Below are positions 8,130 through 20,009 of a stretch of 64,000 nt of DNA, one piece after another. A program made the translations under genes and the position numbers. Within the stretch, counting starts at the first letter, position 1; each line of letters begins with the position of its first letter. A model generated the notes under the pieces. It made no database searches, was not told where the DNA came from, and worked only from the letters and a program-made list of their open reading frames with translations. The DNA comes from Coxiellaceae bacterium. Lineage in GTDB: Bacteria > Pseudomonadota > Gammaproteobacteria > Coxiellales > Coxiellaceae. The stretch is taken from the NCBI GenBank assembly GCA_029212885.1, contig JARGPC010000003.1, positions 1 to 64,000 on the forward strand. Reading direction: 5' to 3'.

Positions 8130-9701
8130 TTATTTCACCAGCTTTTCAAGTTGCGTAATATAAGGCTGATCTAATCGTGATACCAAGGCAAATTGATACA
8201 TAAGAAACGTCCAAATACCTAACACTAAAAAGTCCCAACCGACCGGTAACCACCCCTTACCACCGCCAAACGAACCTAAACCTGAAAAGATAAATAAAAT
8301 TGCTAAATATAAGACAAACCAGATTAATGCCAGCCACTCCCCTTTAGTGTGCTCAGTTTGTTGACGATGCATAAAAAATAAAGCAATCAAGCCTACTATG
8401 AGACCTAACATCAAGTGCCAAACGGTATCGAAACCCGACCAATACAACACTAACGTTCCAAAATAAAATGCTAGCCAACCAGTAAAGAAACCACCCGGCA
8501 TTAAAAATGGCTTTTCACGACTAGACGTTAAGCGCTGTTTACGAAGTGCAATTACCGACACAGCGCCTATCGTATAAGCAACTAGTGAAGCATCGACCAT
8601 AATACTGATCATACGTTGCCAACCATGAAACGGTAAGAAAAACAACATGCCTACAATGAAATTTAGCCACAACGCATGCGCTGGCACATGAAATTTATTG
8701 GTCTTTTCAAACCATGCAGGCAGGTATCGATTTTGGCTCATGGCATACACCACGCGGGACGTTGATGTATTCGAGATCATGCCCGCACCCATCGGCGAAA
8801 CCATCGAGTCAACATAAATCAAACCAATCAACCATATAATACCCACTGTTGTAACAACATCCAATAATGGACCACCCTCACCTTGAAAGTTGAGATGCAA
8901 CCATCCAGCAGTGAAATCTTCTGGCAACAAAGCACCAATAAAAGCTAACTGTAGTAACGTATACAGCACAACACAAAATATTAATGAACCCAGCAGCGCG
9001 CGAGGAATTGCCCGGCTGGGGTTATCTGCCTCAGCCCCTAACTCAACGGCAGAACGAAAACCAATAAACGAAAACACAATACCACCGGTTGATACCGCCG
9101 CTAAAACCCCATGCCAACCCATAGGCATAAATTGCTTAACAAACAAATTTGTCCAATTAAATTGAAAGCTAAACAAGGCCGCCAACAAGATAATGGGCAC
9201 AATTATTTTCCAAACCGCAATCACACTATTAATACGCGCGGCAAATTTCACCCCAATTAAATTGATAAAGGTAAAAATTAGCATCAAGACAAGCGCCCAC
9301 AACAGCCCTATATGGGTTAGTGCTTTAGCGCCATCATTAGCAATATGAATTAAACCCGGAAAGAAATGACTCGAATATTGCAACGTTGCTTGCACCTCAA
9401 TCGGTGCCACTGCAACAAAAGCCAACCAATTTGCCCAACTCACCAAAAAAGAAATTGGCATACCGTGCGTAATGCGCGAGAAATGGACAATTCCGCCCGC
9501 CACTGGAAACTTTGAGGCCATTTCAGCAAACGGCAAAGCAACAATAAAGATCATAACAAAACCAATAATCCACGAGATCAACGCCGCTGGGCCCGCGGTT
9601 TGTGCGGCATAAAATGGACTAAACAACCAACCAGATCCGACAATGCCGCTAATAGCAATAAACAATAAATTACGGGGTGAAATGTCACGCTTGAGAGGCA
9701 T
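8130..9701 (-). CDS. APC-superfamily amino-acid permease
   Basis: The 523-residue protein has about 12-14 membrane segments. It begins with the APC family signature SGIVGSGWLFSPFYAA, the unwound helix 1 substrate site, and contains the helix 6 region VSTGGIVFSFIGFRSAVELGAEADNP. It resembles proton-coupled amino-acid symporters of the YveA/aspartate type, but the substrate cannot be fixed from sequence. Uptake of amino acids fits the catabolic genes further right (ald, etfBA, phhA). Confidence 0.88.
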   Translation of the reverse strand: MPLKRDISPRNLLFIAISGIVGSGWLFSPFYAAQTAGPAALISWIIGFVMIFIVALPFAEMASKFPVAGGIVHFSRITHGMPISFLVSWANWLAFVAVAPIEVQATLQYSSHFFPGLIHIANDGAKALTHIGLLWALVLMLIFTFINLIGVKFAARINSVIAVWKIIVPIILLAALFSFQFNWTNLFVKQFMPMGWHGVLAAVSTGGIVFSFIGFRSAVELGAEADNPSRAIPRALLGSLIFCVVLYTLLQLAFIGALLPEDFTAGWLHLNFQGEGGPLLDVVTTVGIIWLIGLIYVDSMVSPMGAGMISNTSTSRVVYAMSQNRYLPAWFEKTNKFHVPAHALWLNFIVGMLFFLPFHGWQRMISIMVDASLVAYTIGAVSVIALRKQRLTSSREKPFLMPGGFFTGWLAFYFGTLVLYWSGFDTVWHLMLGLIVGLIALFFMHRQQTEHTKGEWLALIWFVLYLAILFIFSGLGSFGGGKGWLPVGWDFLVLGIWTFLMYQFALVSRLDQPYITQLEKLVK

Positions 9702-9857
9702 TTTTTATAGTCCTTATATACAGATAGTCCATCTGGCGTAAGTGTACCATGTTACCTGCTTTTCTAGAACTTCAACTTACATTGGGTGCTGTGCGCCTTG
9801 ATAAATAATGCAGTCATTCAGTAAGACTGGTGGCCTTACATTGTAAGGCTATTTGAC

Positions 9858-9907
9858 TGGATCCCGGATCGGGGTCCGGGATGACAACACTCAAGTCCGG
9901 GATGACC
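9858..9907. repeat. GGATCCCGG palindromic repeat, copy 1
   Basis: A seed palindrome TGGATCCCGGATCGGGGTCCGGGATGACA is followed by a partial unit ending TCCGGGATGAC. The same family recurs at 24846, 31125, 34707, 39892, 41697 and 52563. Confidence 0.85.
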
Positions 9908-9913
9908 AGACAC

Positions 9914-9942
9914 AAAAAAGGGGCTAAATAGCCCCTTTTTTA
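9914..9942 (-). terminator. Rho-independent terminator
   Basis: AAAAAAGGGGCTA and TAGCCCCTTTTTT form a GC-rich stem flanked by A- and T-runs. It lies 19 bp after the stop of the orphan gene at 9961-10902 and would terminate it on the minus strand. Confidence 0.85.
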
Positions 9943-9960
9943 ATAATTTTACTGAACCAA

Positions 9961-10902
9961 CTAAACGCTCGCCATACCGCCACCTGGACGTGGTGCAGTG
10001 CCTACAAGAAGCTCAGGCGCTTGACCCTGAACTGGATGCTGCACAACAGGAGATCCAGCACTACCATGAGGAGAACCTGAATCAACAACCACTGCAGTTG
10101 GAGTAGATAGTAATGGCTGACCGCCTGTACCACCACCAACGTTTACTTTACGATTAAACACTGCATCACGGCATGAAGATAACGCACCACCAGTAGATGC
10201 TGCGCAAGCACCAACACCATTCAAGCAACCAGCAGCAGCTCGCGCCAATAACGGTAACGCGTACTGCGCTAAAGAAGCTGCAACGAATAAGCCAGCTGAA
10301 GCTAAACCTTCATAACCCAAAGCATCAGCCAATTTACCTGACGTTTTAAAGCCTTTATCTTCCAAGTTAAATAAATTAAAACCAACAAATGCAAAACCTG
10401 TTACAGCCGCAGCTAATGTAGGTACAGTTACCAACTTGCTAGGAGCCTGCTGTTGCTTCATGTGCGCTACTGTATTCACCGAAAAAGCAGTCAAAGCAGT
10501 GGCTAATGTTGACAACACAGCAACATGCAAACCTTTTGTTAAATTTAATAAGTTTTGATCCTTAAAATAAGCATAACTAGCCACACCAGCAGCACCTAAT
10601 AAAGCAGCGTTTGCAGTAAAACGACTAAAACGCTCAGTTTTGCTAGCATTTGCTTCACTATCTGCTTGAGCAGTCGTATCACGCACCTGTTTAATTAACT
10701 GCATAGCAGAAGCAACAGCCACTGCAGCAAACGCACTAAAGACTACTTTATTGGCCGTGTTCATGTAGTTCAGTTGGTCGGCTTGCTTAACAAATTGTTG
10801 ATACGCAAACGCTGCAAATGCTGCAGCACTAGCTAATAAATTAACGTTGTTATAAACGTGATGACTGGCTGCATCACTCACTAAAGGCTTTAAACTAGGC
10901 AT
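9961..10902 (-). CDS. Ala-rich multi-pass protein with Gly/Pro-rich tail, unknown function
   Basis: I do not recognise this 313-residue protein. It is Ala-rich, with five or six hydrophobic helices over residues 20-235. A soluble tail of about 75 residues follows, rich in Gly, Pro, Val and Ser (NVGGGTGG, GSPHGSAGSP, APRPGGG). There is no classical signal peptide. It has its own leader and terminator, so it is monocistronic. The tail composition resembles that of the orphan products at 30673, 44476 and 45016. A host-directed or membrane-remodelling role is only a guess. Confidence 0.75.
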   Translation of the reverse strand: MPSLKPLVSDAASHHVYNNVNLLASAAAFAAFAYQQFVKQADQLNYMNTANKVVFSAFAAVAVASAMQLIKQVRDTTAQADSEANASKTERFSRFTANAALLGAAGVASYAYFKDQNLLNLTKGLHVAVLSTLATALTAFSVNTVAHMKQQQAPSKLVTVPTLAAAVTGFAFVGFNLFNLEDKGFKTSGKLADALGYEGLASAGLFVAASLAQYALPLLARAAAGCLNGVGACAASTGGALSSCRDAVFNRKVNVGGGTGGQPLLSTPTAVVVDSGSPHGSAGSPVVQHPVQGQAPELLVGTAPRPGGGMASV

Positions 10903-11049
10903 AATGATATGTCTCCCTAAAATATATTTCCTAGATCAGAAAAATTTCTGTCTTCTCCCACAGCGCAGCACTATAGCATCATGTTATCAGCGAATACAAT
11001 CACTCAAAAAAAATTTAATAAAATGTTAAGGAAAGAAATAATATTATGC

Positions 11050-13750
<2,701 letters not shown>

Positions 13751-13782
13751 AATAGCTCCCTTATTTTATCCATTAGTGACAG

Positions 13783-16700
13783 CTACGCTTCAGCCATTGC
13801 CACCGCTTGTTCAATATCTACTGCCACCATACGTGACACACCTGCCTCTTGTTGAGTCACACCCAACAAGCTATCAGCAGATTCAATCGTTACTTTATTG
13901 TGACTAATCACCAAGAACTGAGTTTGACCAACCATTTCCTTGATCAATGCGCAATATCGCCCAACATTTAAATCATCCAATGGCGCATCAACCTCATCCA
14001 ATACGCAGAATGGCGCTGGATTTAATTGGAACAATGAAAACACCAGCGCAATTGCCGTCAGTGCTTTCTCACCACCTGACAACATATGGATAGTAGAATT
14101 ACGTTTACCCGGCGGCTGCGCCTTAACTTGCACACCTGCCGTTAGCATATCTTCATCCATTAACGCTAATTCCGCTGAACCACCACCGAAAACCTTAGGA
14201 AATATTTTTTTGAAGTTAGCACTTACATTATCAAATGTAGTTTTGAAGTTCGCACGCGTTTCTTTATCGATTTTGTGAATAGCACCCTCTAACGCTTCTA
14301 GCGCTTCACGCAAGTCAGCTTGCTGCTCATCTAAATAGGTCTTACGCTCATTAACCTCATCGTACTCCTCAATCGCTGCCAAGTTGATTGGTCCTAGGCG
14401 ACTAATGCGTTTCTCAAGTGCTAACAAGTCATCCGCCCATACTGCAATAGTTGCTTCTTCGGGTATAGATGGGATGATTTGCTCAATAGTATGCTCAGTT
14501 TCTTCTAGCTGCTCAACAATCGAAGCTTGCTTAACCACTAAGGTCTGCTTATCCATGCGCATTTGTTGCAATTGATTTTGTTGTTGCTGGACTTGACTCG
14601 CGACTTGATGTCGCTGACGATCCAGTTCTTGAATATTTTGCCGACATTCTTCCAATTGCTTCTGCACAGCATTCAACTGCTGTTCAACATTAATATTCTT
14701 ACTCAAGTGCTGTTGCAATTCTTCCTGCAATTGTTCTAACGGCAAGTTTTCATCCTGCAATTGTTCTTGCAAATGCTCTTTACGCTGATCCAGTTGCTCG
14801 ATTTGCTTGCGATCTTGATCGAGGGTTTGCTGCAACAATAACAATTGATTTTCTGAAGTAGCCAAACGTATCGCCACCTCATCAGCTGACTGACGTGCTT
14901 GTTGCAATTGCTCTCGACAATCCAACACCGATTGACGCTTCGTATCACGTGTATTCAACAGGTGTTCACGTTGATCTTGTAACTGTTGCTCAGATTGTGA
15001 CGAAACATTAATGCTGGACTCAGTCTCTTGAATCGTATCAGTAGTCTGCATCAGTTGCTGTTCAACTTGTTCAATATCATCGGCTAATTGACCTAAACGC
15101 TGCATCTTCGATTGATATTGTGCATTATTCGAAGACAGCTCAGATTTATATTGCGACAACAATTTACTGCACTGTTGGTATTCAGACTGCAGCTGATCAC
15201 GTTGAGACTCATACGCTGATAACTGTTGTTTTTTGTTATCTAAATCATTTTGATTCTGCTCAATACCTTGCTCTAAAGCTGTCATATCAGTACTGATTTG
15301 CTTTAATTCTTGCTCACGCTGCAACACACCGCGCTTAGCATCATCGGCTTGCACTAACTTCACCCAATTGGTACTTAGCCATACACCCTGAGGGGTAATA
15401 ACTGATTGCCCTGGCTGTAGTGAGCCCAATTGTTGCTTAGCTTGCGCCAAATCCGCCGCGACTAACACTTGATTTAAATCGATAGGTAATGCGGCATTGC
15501 TTTTAACTTTGCTGGCTAATGTTCCTGTTGCTGCATTAGCTGTGCTATGCCCTTTGGTCAAAGATACATTGGCACCCGTCATCGAAGCTAAGGCATCAAG
15601 GTGCGAAATGGTGTCATCAACACACACCGCCTGAAAGCTATCAAACATCACAGCTTCAACCGCCGCTTCCCAACCACTTTCAACAGTAATGGTCTCACCT
15701 AAACGCTTAGCGTTTTGTAAGCCTTGATCAGACAGCCACTGCTTTACTTGCGAATCATCATCATGCAATGCGGATTGCTGTAAGGCATCAAGTGACGCTT
15801 GGCGCCCCTTTAACGCTTGCAGTTGTTGACGATCTTTATCGAGCTGCTGATTTTGCTGATTAATCTGATCACGTTGCTCAGCAATTTGATCAGCCAATGT
15901 AGACATCTCAGCTTCGTATTGTGCAATCTTGTCACCATTACTGGAAACATCTTGCTTTAAGCGATCAATCGCTGTTTGCAATTCATTTAAATCAATCTCA
16001 CCATGTTCTTGCTGTAATTGTTGCTGCTTGCGCTGCAAGTTCTCACGCTGTTGGCGCAAATGATTGAGAGTATTCTTTTCAACTTCCACTTGCTTGTGGG
16101 TTTTAGACAACTCACCTTGAAACTGATCCCAGCTTTCTTGCCAGGTTTGTTGTTGTTCCTCCGCTTGTTGCAGCTGTTGTGTCAATTGATCCACTTGCTG
16201 CTTATTACTGACTAACTGTGGAGATAACTGCTCAATATCTTGTTCTAATTCTTCACGCTCCGCCGAATGCTGCTCAGCGCTGTCCGACAACTCTTGCCAT
16301 AACGAACCCGTCGTCTCTAATTCTTCATGCCACTGCTGAGCTTGCTGTTGTAAATGACTTATACGCTGCTCAACTCGACTGACTTCAGCACGACTGCCGT
16401 AGTAATCTTTCTGCACATCTGATTGTTGTTGATTGTACTCATTGAGTGACACACGCGATTTATCAAGCTCCGTCTCTAGTTGTTGAGACTGCGCACGCGC
16501 TTGTTCAAATTCTGTCTCACTAGCAGTCAGCTGTTGCTGCTTGCTTTGTAGATCTTGTTGCAATTGCTGCCAGTGCAGACCTTTTAACTGCAGCTGTAAC
16601 TCTTCTTCTTGTTGTTTATAGATTTTGTATTTTTCAGCAGACTTAGCTTGACGCTGTAAACGACCTAATTGGCGCTCTAATTCTTCACATAAATCATTTA

Positions 16701-17280
16701 CGCGATCCAAATTTTCATTAGTATGGCGCATGCGATTTTCAGTTTCACGTCGACGTTCTTTATATTTAGAGATACCCGCCGCTTCTTCAAAAAACACCCG
16801 CAGCTCTTCTGGCTTAGCTTCAATTAATCGAGAAATCATGCCTTGTTCAATGATCGAATAACTGCGCGGGCCAAGACCGGTGCCTAAAAAGATATCAGTA
16901 ATATCCTTGCGACGGCAACGCGTGCCATTTAAGAAGTAACTCGACTGGCCTTCACGCTCTACTTCACGTCGAATACAAATCTCAGTATATGCAGCATATT
17001 CACCGGTTAATTTGTGGTCACTGTTATCGAATAACAGCTCTACCATGGCTCGACCTAACGGTTGGCGCGTAGCCGTACCATTAAAAATAACGTCAGACAT
17101 CGACTGTCCGCGTAATTGCTTGGCTGAAGATTCACCAATTACCCAACGAATAGCATCAACAATATTTGATTTTCCACAGCCGTTCGGCCCAACAATCGCA
17201 TTCAGTGGATTACGAATTGGGATAATGGTTGGATCAACAAATGATTTGAAACCAGCTAATTTTATTTGCTTTAAATACAT
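13783..17280 (-). CDS. smc: Chromosome segregation protein SMC
   Basis: This 1165-residue SMC ATPase organises and segregates the chromosome. It has the Walker A GPNGCGKSN at 31-39, two very Gln-rich coiled-coil arms (about 170-500 and 660-1000) around a hinge (about 510-640), and the C-terminal signature LSGGEKAL with Walker B VLDEVDAPLDD. Glutamine is unusually frequent in the arms. It is the first gene of smc-zipA-ligA. No scpA or scpB is in the window. Use of SMC instead of MukB is normal outside the enterics. Confidence 0.97.
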   Translation of the reverse strand: MYLKQIKLAGFKSFVDPTIIPIRNPLNAIVGPNGCGKSNIVDAIRWVIGESSAKQLRGQSMSDVIFNGTATRQPLGRAMVELLFDNSDHKLTGEYAAYTEICIRREVEREGQSSYFLNGTRCRRKDITDIFLGTGLGPRSYSIIEQGMISRLIEAKPEELRVFFEEAAGISKYKERRRETENRMRHTNENLDRVNDLCEELERQLGRLQRQAKSAEKYKIYKQQEEELQLQLKGLHWQQLQQDLQSKQQQLTASETEFEQARAQSQQLETELDKSRVSLNEYNQQQSDVQKDYYGSRAEVSRVEQRISHLQQQAQQWHEELETTGSLWQELSDSAEQHSAEREELEQDIEQLSPQLVSNKQQVDQLTQQLQQAEEQQQTWQESWDQFQGELSKTHKQVEVEKNTLNHLRQQRENLQRKQQQLQQEHGEIDLNELQTAIDRLKQDVSSNGDKIAQYEAEMSTLADQIAEQRDQINQQNQQLDKDRQQLQALKGRQASLDALQQSALHDDDSQVKQWLSDQGLQNAKRLGETITVESGWEAAVEAVMFDSFQAVCVDDTISHLDALASMTGANVSLTKGHSTANAATGTLASKVKSNAALPIDLNQVLVAADLAQAKQQLGSLQPGQSVITPQGVWLSTNWVKLVQADDAKRGVLQREQELKQISTDMTALEQGIEQNQNDLDNKKQQLSAYESQRDQLQSEYQQCSKLLSQYKSELSSNNAQYQSKMQRLGQLADDIEQVEQQLMQTTDTIQETESSINVSSQSEQQLQDQREHLLNTRDTKRQSVLDCREQLQQARQSADEVAIRLATSENQLLLLQQTLDQDRKQIEQLDQRKEHLQEQLQDENLPLEQLQEELQQHLSKNINVEQQLNAVQKQLEECRQNIQELDRQRHQVASQVQQQQNQLQQMRMDKQTLVVKQASIVEQLEETEHTIEQIIPSIPEEATIAVWADDLLALEKRISRLGPINLAAIEEYDEVNERKTYLDEQQADLREALEALEGAIHKIDKETRANFKTTFDNVSANFKKIFPKVFGGGSAELALMDEDMLTAGVQVKAQPPGKRNSTIHMLSGGEKALTAIALVFSLFQLNPAPFCVLDEVDAPLDDLNVGRYCALIKEMVGQTQFLVISHNKVTIESADSLLGVTQQEAGVSRMVAVDIEQAVAMAEA

Positions 17281-17646
17281 AAATGCCCAGTGCTTTCCAT
17301 TGCTTTTCTATTTACAACACGCGTCTCCTATGGAAATTCGCGCACAACGAAGCGTAGTGTACCGAATTCGCACCTGTTTTGGTAGCTGAAATCACATCTT
17401 ACCGGCTGTTAACATCACTATTAATGAGTACATTTAAGCGTTCTCGCAGTTTGATAAATGTTCACATTGATTTTTTACCCATTTATACTTTATAGTCAGT
17501 AGCTTATGACACTGTAAGAGATTTGCTTGATCTGTGCATTTAGGCAAGTTTTTACTACCTTATGAGAAAGATTCTTGCCTATAATTACGTCATGGCACTA
17601 ACAGGCTAATCTCTCATCAAACAAACTGAATAAAGAGGATACAAAC
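17281..17646. other. Divergent control region between smc and the prepilin gene
   Basis: This AT-rich 366-bp region has no reading frame I can support. It must hold the promoter of the smc operon on the minus strand and of the prepilin gene on the plus strand. Confidence 0.55.
17580..17585 (+). promoter_or_regulatory. Candidate -10 box of the prepilin gene
   Basis: TATAAT lies 62 bp before the prepilin start codon. The -35 region is weak, so this is a candidate only. A possible sigma-54 site nearby was rejected on spacing. Confidence 0.4.
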
Positions 17647-18102
17647 ATGAACATTATCAACAAAACTAAGCAAGCCGGTTTCACGCTGGTCGAGCTGATA
17701 ATCGTCATCGTGATCCTGGGTATTTTATCCGCGTTCGCGATTCCAAAATTTATTGATGTTGCTGCAGATGCACGCAAAGCAACAGTAGATGGCCTCACTG
17801 GTGCCCTTCGATCTGCTGCAAATGTTGGTTACAGCATGGGTAAAGTGAAAGGCATTTCTGATGCCGCTGTTACAATGGGTGGCGGCGATGTGACGCTAGC
17901 AAACGGCTACCCAGCAGGAACAGCTGCCGGTATAGGTGCAGCTATTTCCGGTCTTTCAGGCTTTAGCTCATCTTACTCTGGCACAACAGCGACATTCCAA
18001 GCCACTGGCGCAACCACTGCAACTGAGTGCCAAGTAACCTATGTAGGCTCAACAGCTGCAGACGTGCCTCCAGTCATTACAGCAACTACTACCGGTTGTT
18101 AA
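17647..18102 (+). CDS. Type IV prepilin-like protein
   Basis: The 151-residue product starts with a short basic leader cut by prepilin peptidase before Phe12 (KQAGFTLVELIIVIVILGIL), with Glu at mature position 5. The hydrophobic helix continues to about residue 30. The rest is Gly/Ala/Thr-rich, with two cysteines near the C-terminus (TECQV and the final Cys151) that could close the usual disulfide loop. The layout is closest to MSHA-type major pilins. It stands alone with its own terminator, so the assembly machinery is elsewhere. AGAGGA precedes the ATG. Confidence 0.9.
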   Translation: MNIINKTKQAGFTLVELIIVIVILGILSAFAIPKFIDVAADARKATVDGLTGALRSAANVGYSMGKVKGISDAAVTMGGGDVTLANGYPAGTAAGIGAAISGLSGFSSSYSGTTATFQATGATTATECQVTYVGSTAADVPPVITATTTGC

Positions 18103-18131
18103 CTAAAGTTGTTAAGCAAATAAGCTTAAAC

Positions 18132-18158
18132 AAAAAAGCCCCTTCTGGGGCTTTTTTT
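18132..18158. terminator. Bidirectional Rho-independent terminator
   Basis: AAAAAAGCCCC and GGGGCTTTTTTT form a stem with loop TTCT. It sits between the convergent prepilin and symporter genes and can serve both. Confidence 0.9.
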
Positions 18159-18164
18159 ATCCAT

Positions 18165-19643
18165 CTAAGGCAATGCAGCCAACATCTTATCGAATGACTC
18201 TTGTATCTCAGCCTCTGGCGGCTGTGTCCACAAGCTCACAAGCCATATGGCCAGTGAAGACAATATAAAGCCTGGGATCAATTCATATAAATCGAAAATA
18301 CCGCCATAAGCATGCTTCAAGACCGACCAAGCAATCACTGTAATAGCGCCAACAAATAATCCAGCAATCGCACCCGCACGCGTCGTGCGCCTCCAGCGTA
18401 AACTAAACAACACAATTGGCCCAAATGACGCACCTAAACCCGACCAGGCATAAGCCACTAACGCCAATACCGATGAATCGGGGTCACGCGCCAAATACAT
18501 CGCAACCAGGGCAATAATCGCTACTGCTAAACGACTGGTCCATAGTAATTCAGTCTTTTGTGCCTTACGACGCCAATACACGCGGTATAAATCCTCAATG
18601 ATCGCACTGGATGCCACCAGTAATTGTGCCGCAATCGCACTCATGCCCACCGATAACATAATCGCAACCACAAGACCAACGATGCCTTCACTGCTCGACA
18701 AAATCTTAGTTAAGGCCACCAAGATCAATTGCGCATTAAAATGTGACTGATGACTAAAGCCATTACCCAATATGCCAGCCAGCACACTACCCGCCATCGC
18801 CACTAACATCCAACTCAAAGCAATCCAGCGCGCAACAACTATTTTACTAGCGCGCTTAATCGCCATAAAACGCACCAATATATGCGGCTGCCCCATATAA
18901 CCCAAGCCCCAGGCCAATAACGAGATCACGGGGATGAACTTCCAATCGTGAAATAACTGCAAAGCTAACGGCCGATGCTCCTCAATCGCATGCACCGAAC
19001 CGTGCCAACCACCCAACGAATACATCGCAAAACAAGGCAATGCTAGCAAAAACAAAAATACCAATACACCCTGAATAAAGTCGACGTAACTAATGCCCAA
19101 GAAACCACCAAAGCAAGTGTAAACAATAAATACAGCGGTAATGATATACAAGCCCGTAGAATAGGTATTATGAAAAACAGACTGCAGCAATATAGACGCC
19201 GCCACAAAACCTGATGACGCATAGAAGGTGAAAAATACTACAATGATAATTGCAGTCAGGCTGCGTAACACGCCCTTACCATCCACAAAACGTCGCACTA
19301 AATAATCCGGAATGGTCAAAGCATCATTCAGGATTTCGGTATAGATCCGTAAACGCATGGCAATAAAGCGCCAGTTATAGTAAGAGCCCAACCACAAACC
19401 TAATGGCAACCACAGCGCTTTTACGCCAGTCACATAAGCCAAACCCGGCAATGCAATGGTTAACCAGCTGCTCATATCCGATGCGCAAGCACCTAAAGCA
19501 ACCACGGGCGCGGCAAGCCGCCGACCACCCAGCACGTAATCAGACAGGCTGTGCGTTAAGTAATACGCAACAAAACCAATGATCATTACACCTACGGCAT
19601 AGGCCAAAATGATCGATAATGTGACGATGGTATGATGTTCCAT
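18165..19643 (-). CDS. Sodium:solute symporter, PutP-like
   Basis: The 492-residue protein has about 13 membrane segments and the SSS-family signature near residues 50-67 (GACASDMSSWLTIALPG), which in PutP contributes to sodium and proline binding. The later block SLLAWGLGYMGQPHILVRFMAI is also typical of PutP. Proline is the most likely substrate, but related transporters carry other solutes. No proline dehydrogenase is near. The gene ends against the shared terminator with the prepilin gene. Confidence 0.87.
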   Translation of the reverse strand: MEHHTIVTLSIILAYAVGVMIIGFVAYYLTHSLSDYVLGGRRLAAPVVALGACASDMSSWLTIALPGLAYVTGVKALWLPLGLWLGSYYNWRFIAMRLRIYTEILNDALTIPDYLVRRFVDGKGVLRSLTAIIIVVFFTFYASSGFVAASILLQSVFHNTYSTGLYIITAVFIVYTCFGGFLGISYVDFIQGVLVFLFLLALPCFAMYSLGGWHGSVHAIEEHRPLALQLFHDWKFIPVISLLAWGLGYMGQPHILVRFMAIKRASKIVVARWIALSWMLVAMAGSVLAGILGNGFSHQSHFNAQLILVALTKILSSSEGIVGLVVAIMLSVGMSAIAAQLLVASSAIIEDLYRVYWRRKAQKTELLWTSRLAVAIIALVAMYLARDPDSSVLALVAYAWSGLGASFGPIVLFSLRWRRTTRAGAIAGLFVGAITVIAWSVLKHAYGGIFDLYELIPGFILSSLAIWLVSLWTQPPEAEIQESFDKMLAALP

Positions 19644-19660
19644 GCAAATCCCTTATATCA

Positions 19661-19734
19661 TGCCCCGGGCAGGACTCGAACCTGCAACCTATCCCTTAGG
19701 AGGGGATTGCGCTATCCAGTTGTGCCACCGGGGC
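19661..19734 (-). tRNA. tRNA-Arg (CCT anticodon)
   Basis: The complement has the acceptor GCCCCGG/CCGGGGC, A73, a TTCGAGTC T-loop and the anticodon loop CTCCTAA giving CCT. CCA is not encoded. It lies next to the accessory reverse transcriptase operon, but I see no integrase or direct-repeat attachment site. Confidence 0.93.
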
Positions 19735-19842
19735 GTGTAGAACGTTCGTGATCATTATACGCAGGCTACAAATTGATTAAAACCGTTTTACCAAATTAAA
19801 AAAAGACGAATTGATGCAAACCCTCGCATGAAGTAACGCATG

Positions 19843-19851
19843 TGATACAAT
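19843..19851 (+). promoter_or_regulatory. Extended -10 promoter before the structured RNA and RT operon
   Basis: TGATACAAT matches the extended -10 TGnTATAAT with one change. Transcription would begin near 19857-19859, which is where the 5' arm of the predicted RNA stem starts. Confidence 0.55.
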
Positions 19852-19858
19852 TAATTTA

Positions 19859-19980
19859 GTTGTTCACAACAATTGGCTCTTGCTCACCACGGTGAGTAAC
19901 GCATACGGGAATTGTTTGAGGCCTTGCGCTTAGCTGTTCCCACCAAAACGTGTCACAAATACCCAGTTGTTGTGTTCAAC
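19859..19980 (+). ncRNA. Candidate structured RNA upstream of the reverse transcriptase
   Basis: The arm at 19859-19876 pairs with 19963-19980 over 18 positions with one 2x2 U-U internal loop and one G-U pair, enclosing the 122-nt element. Inside are a CTCAC/GTGAG hairpin (19883-19887 with 19892-19896) and a GGGAAT/GTTCCC pairing (19907-19912 with 19936-19941). The element ends 29 nt before the reverse transcriptase start. Retrons and several defence reverse transcriptases have an RNA template or partner in this position, with pairing ends. That this RNA is a template is an inference. It could also be a structured 5' leader. Confidence 0.55.
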
Positions 19981-20009
19981 CCATTTGGATTAAGCAATAA
20001 GGAAATGCA

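Noticed and set aside
17594-17608. Possible sigma-54 promoter TGGCACTAACAGGCT before the prepilin gene
   Set aside because: The GG and GC elements are one base too close, and the TTGC part is not matched.
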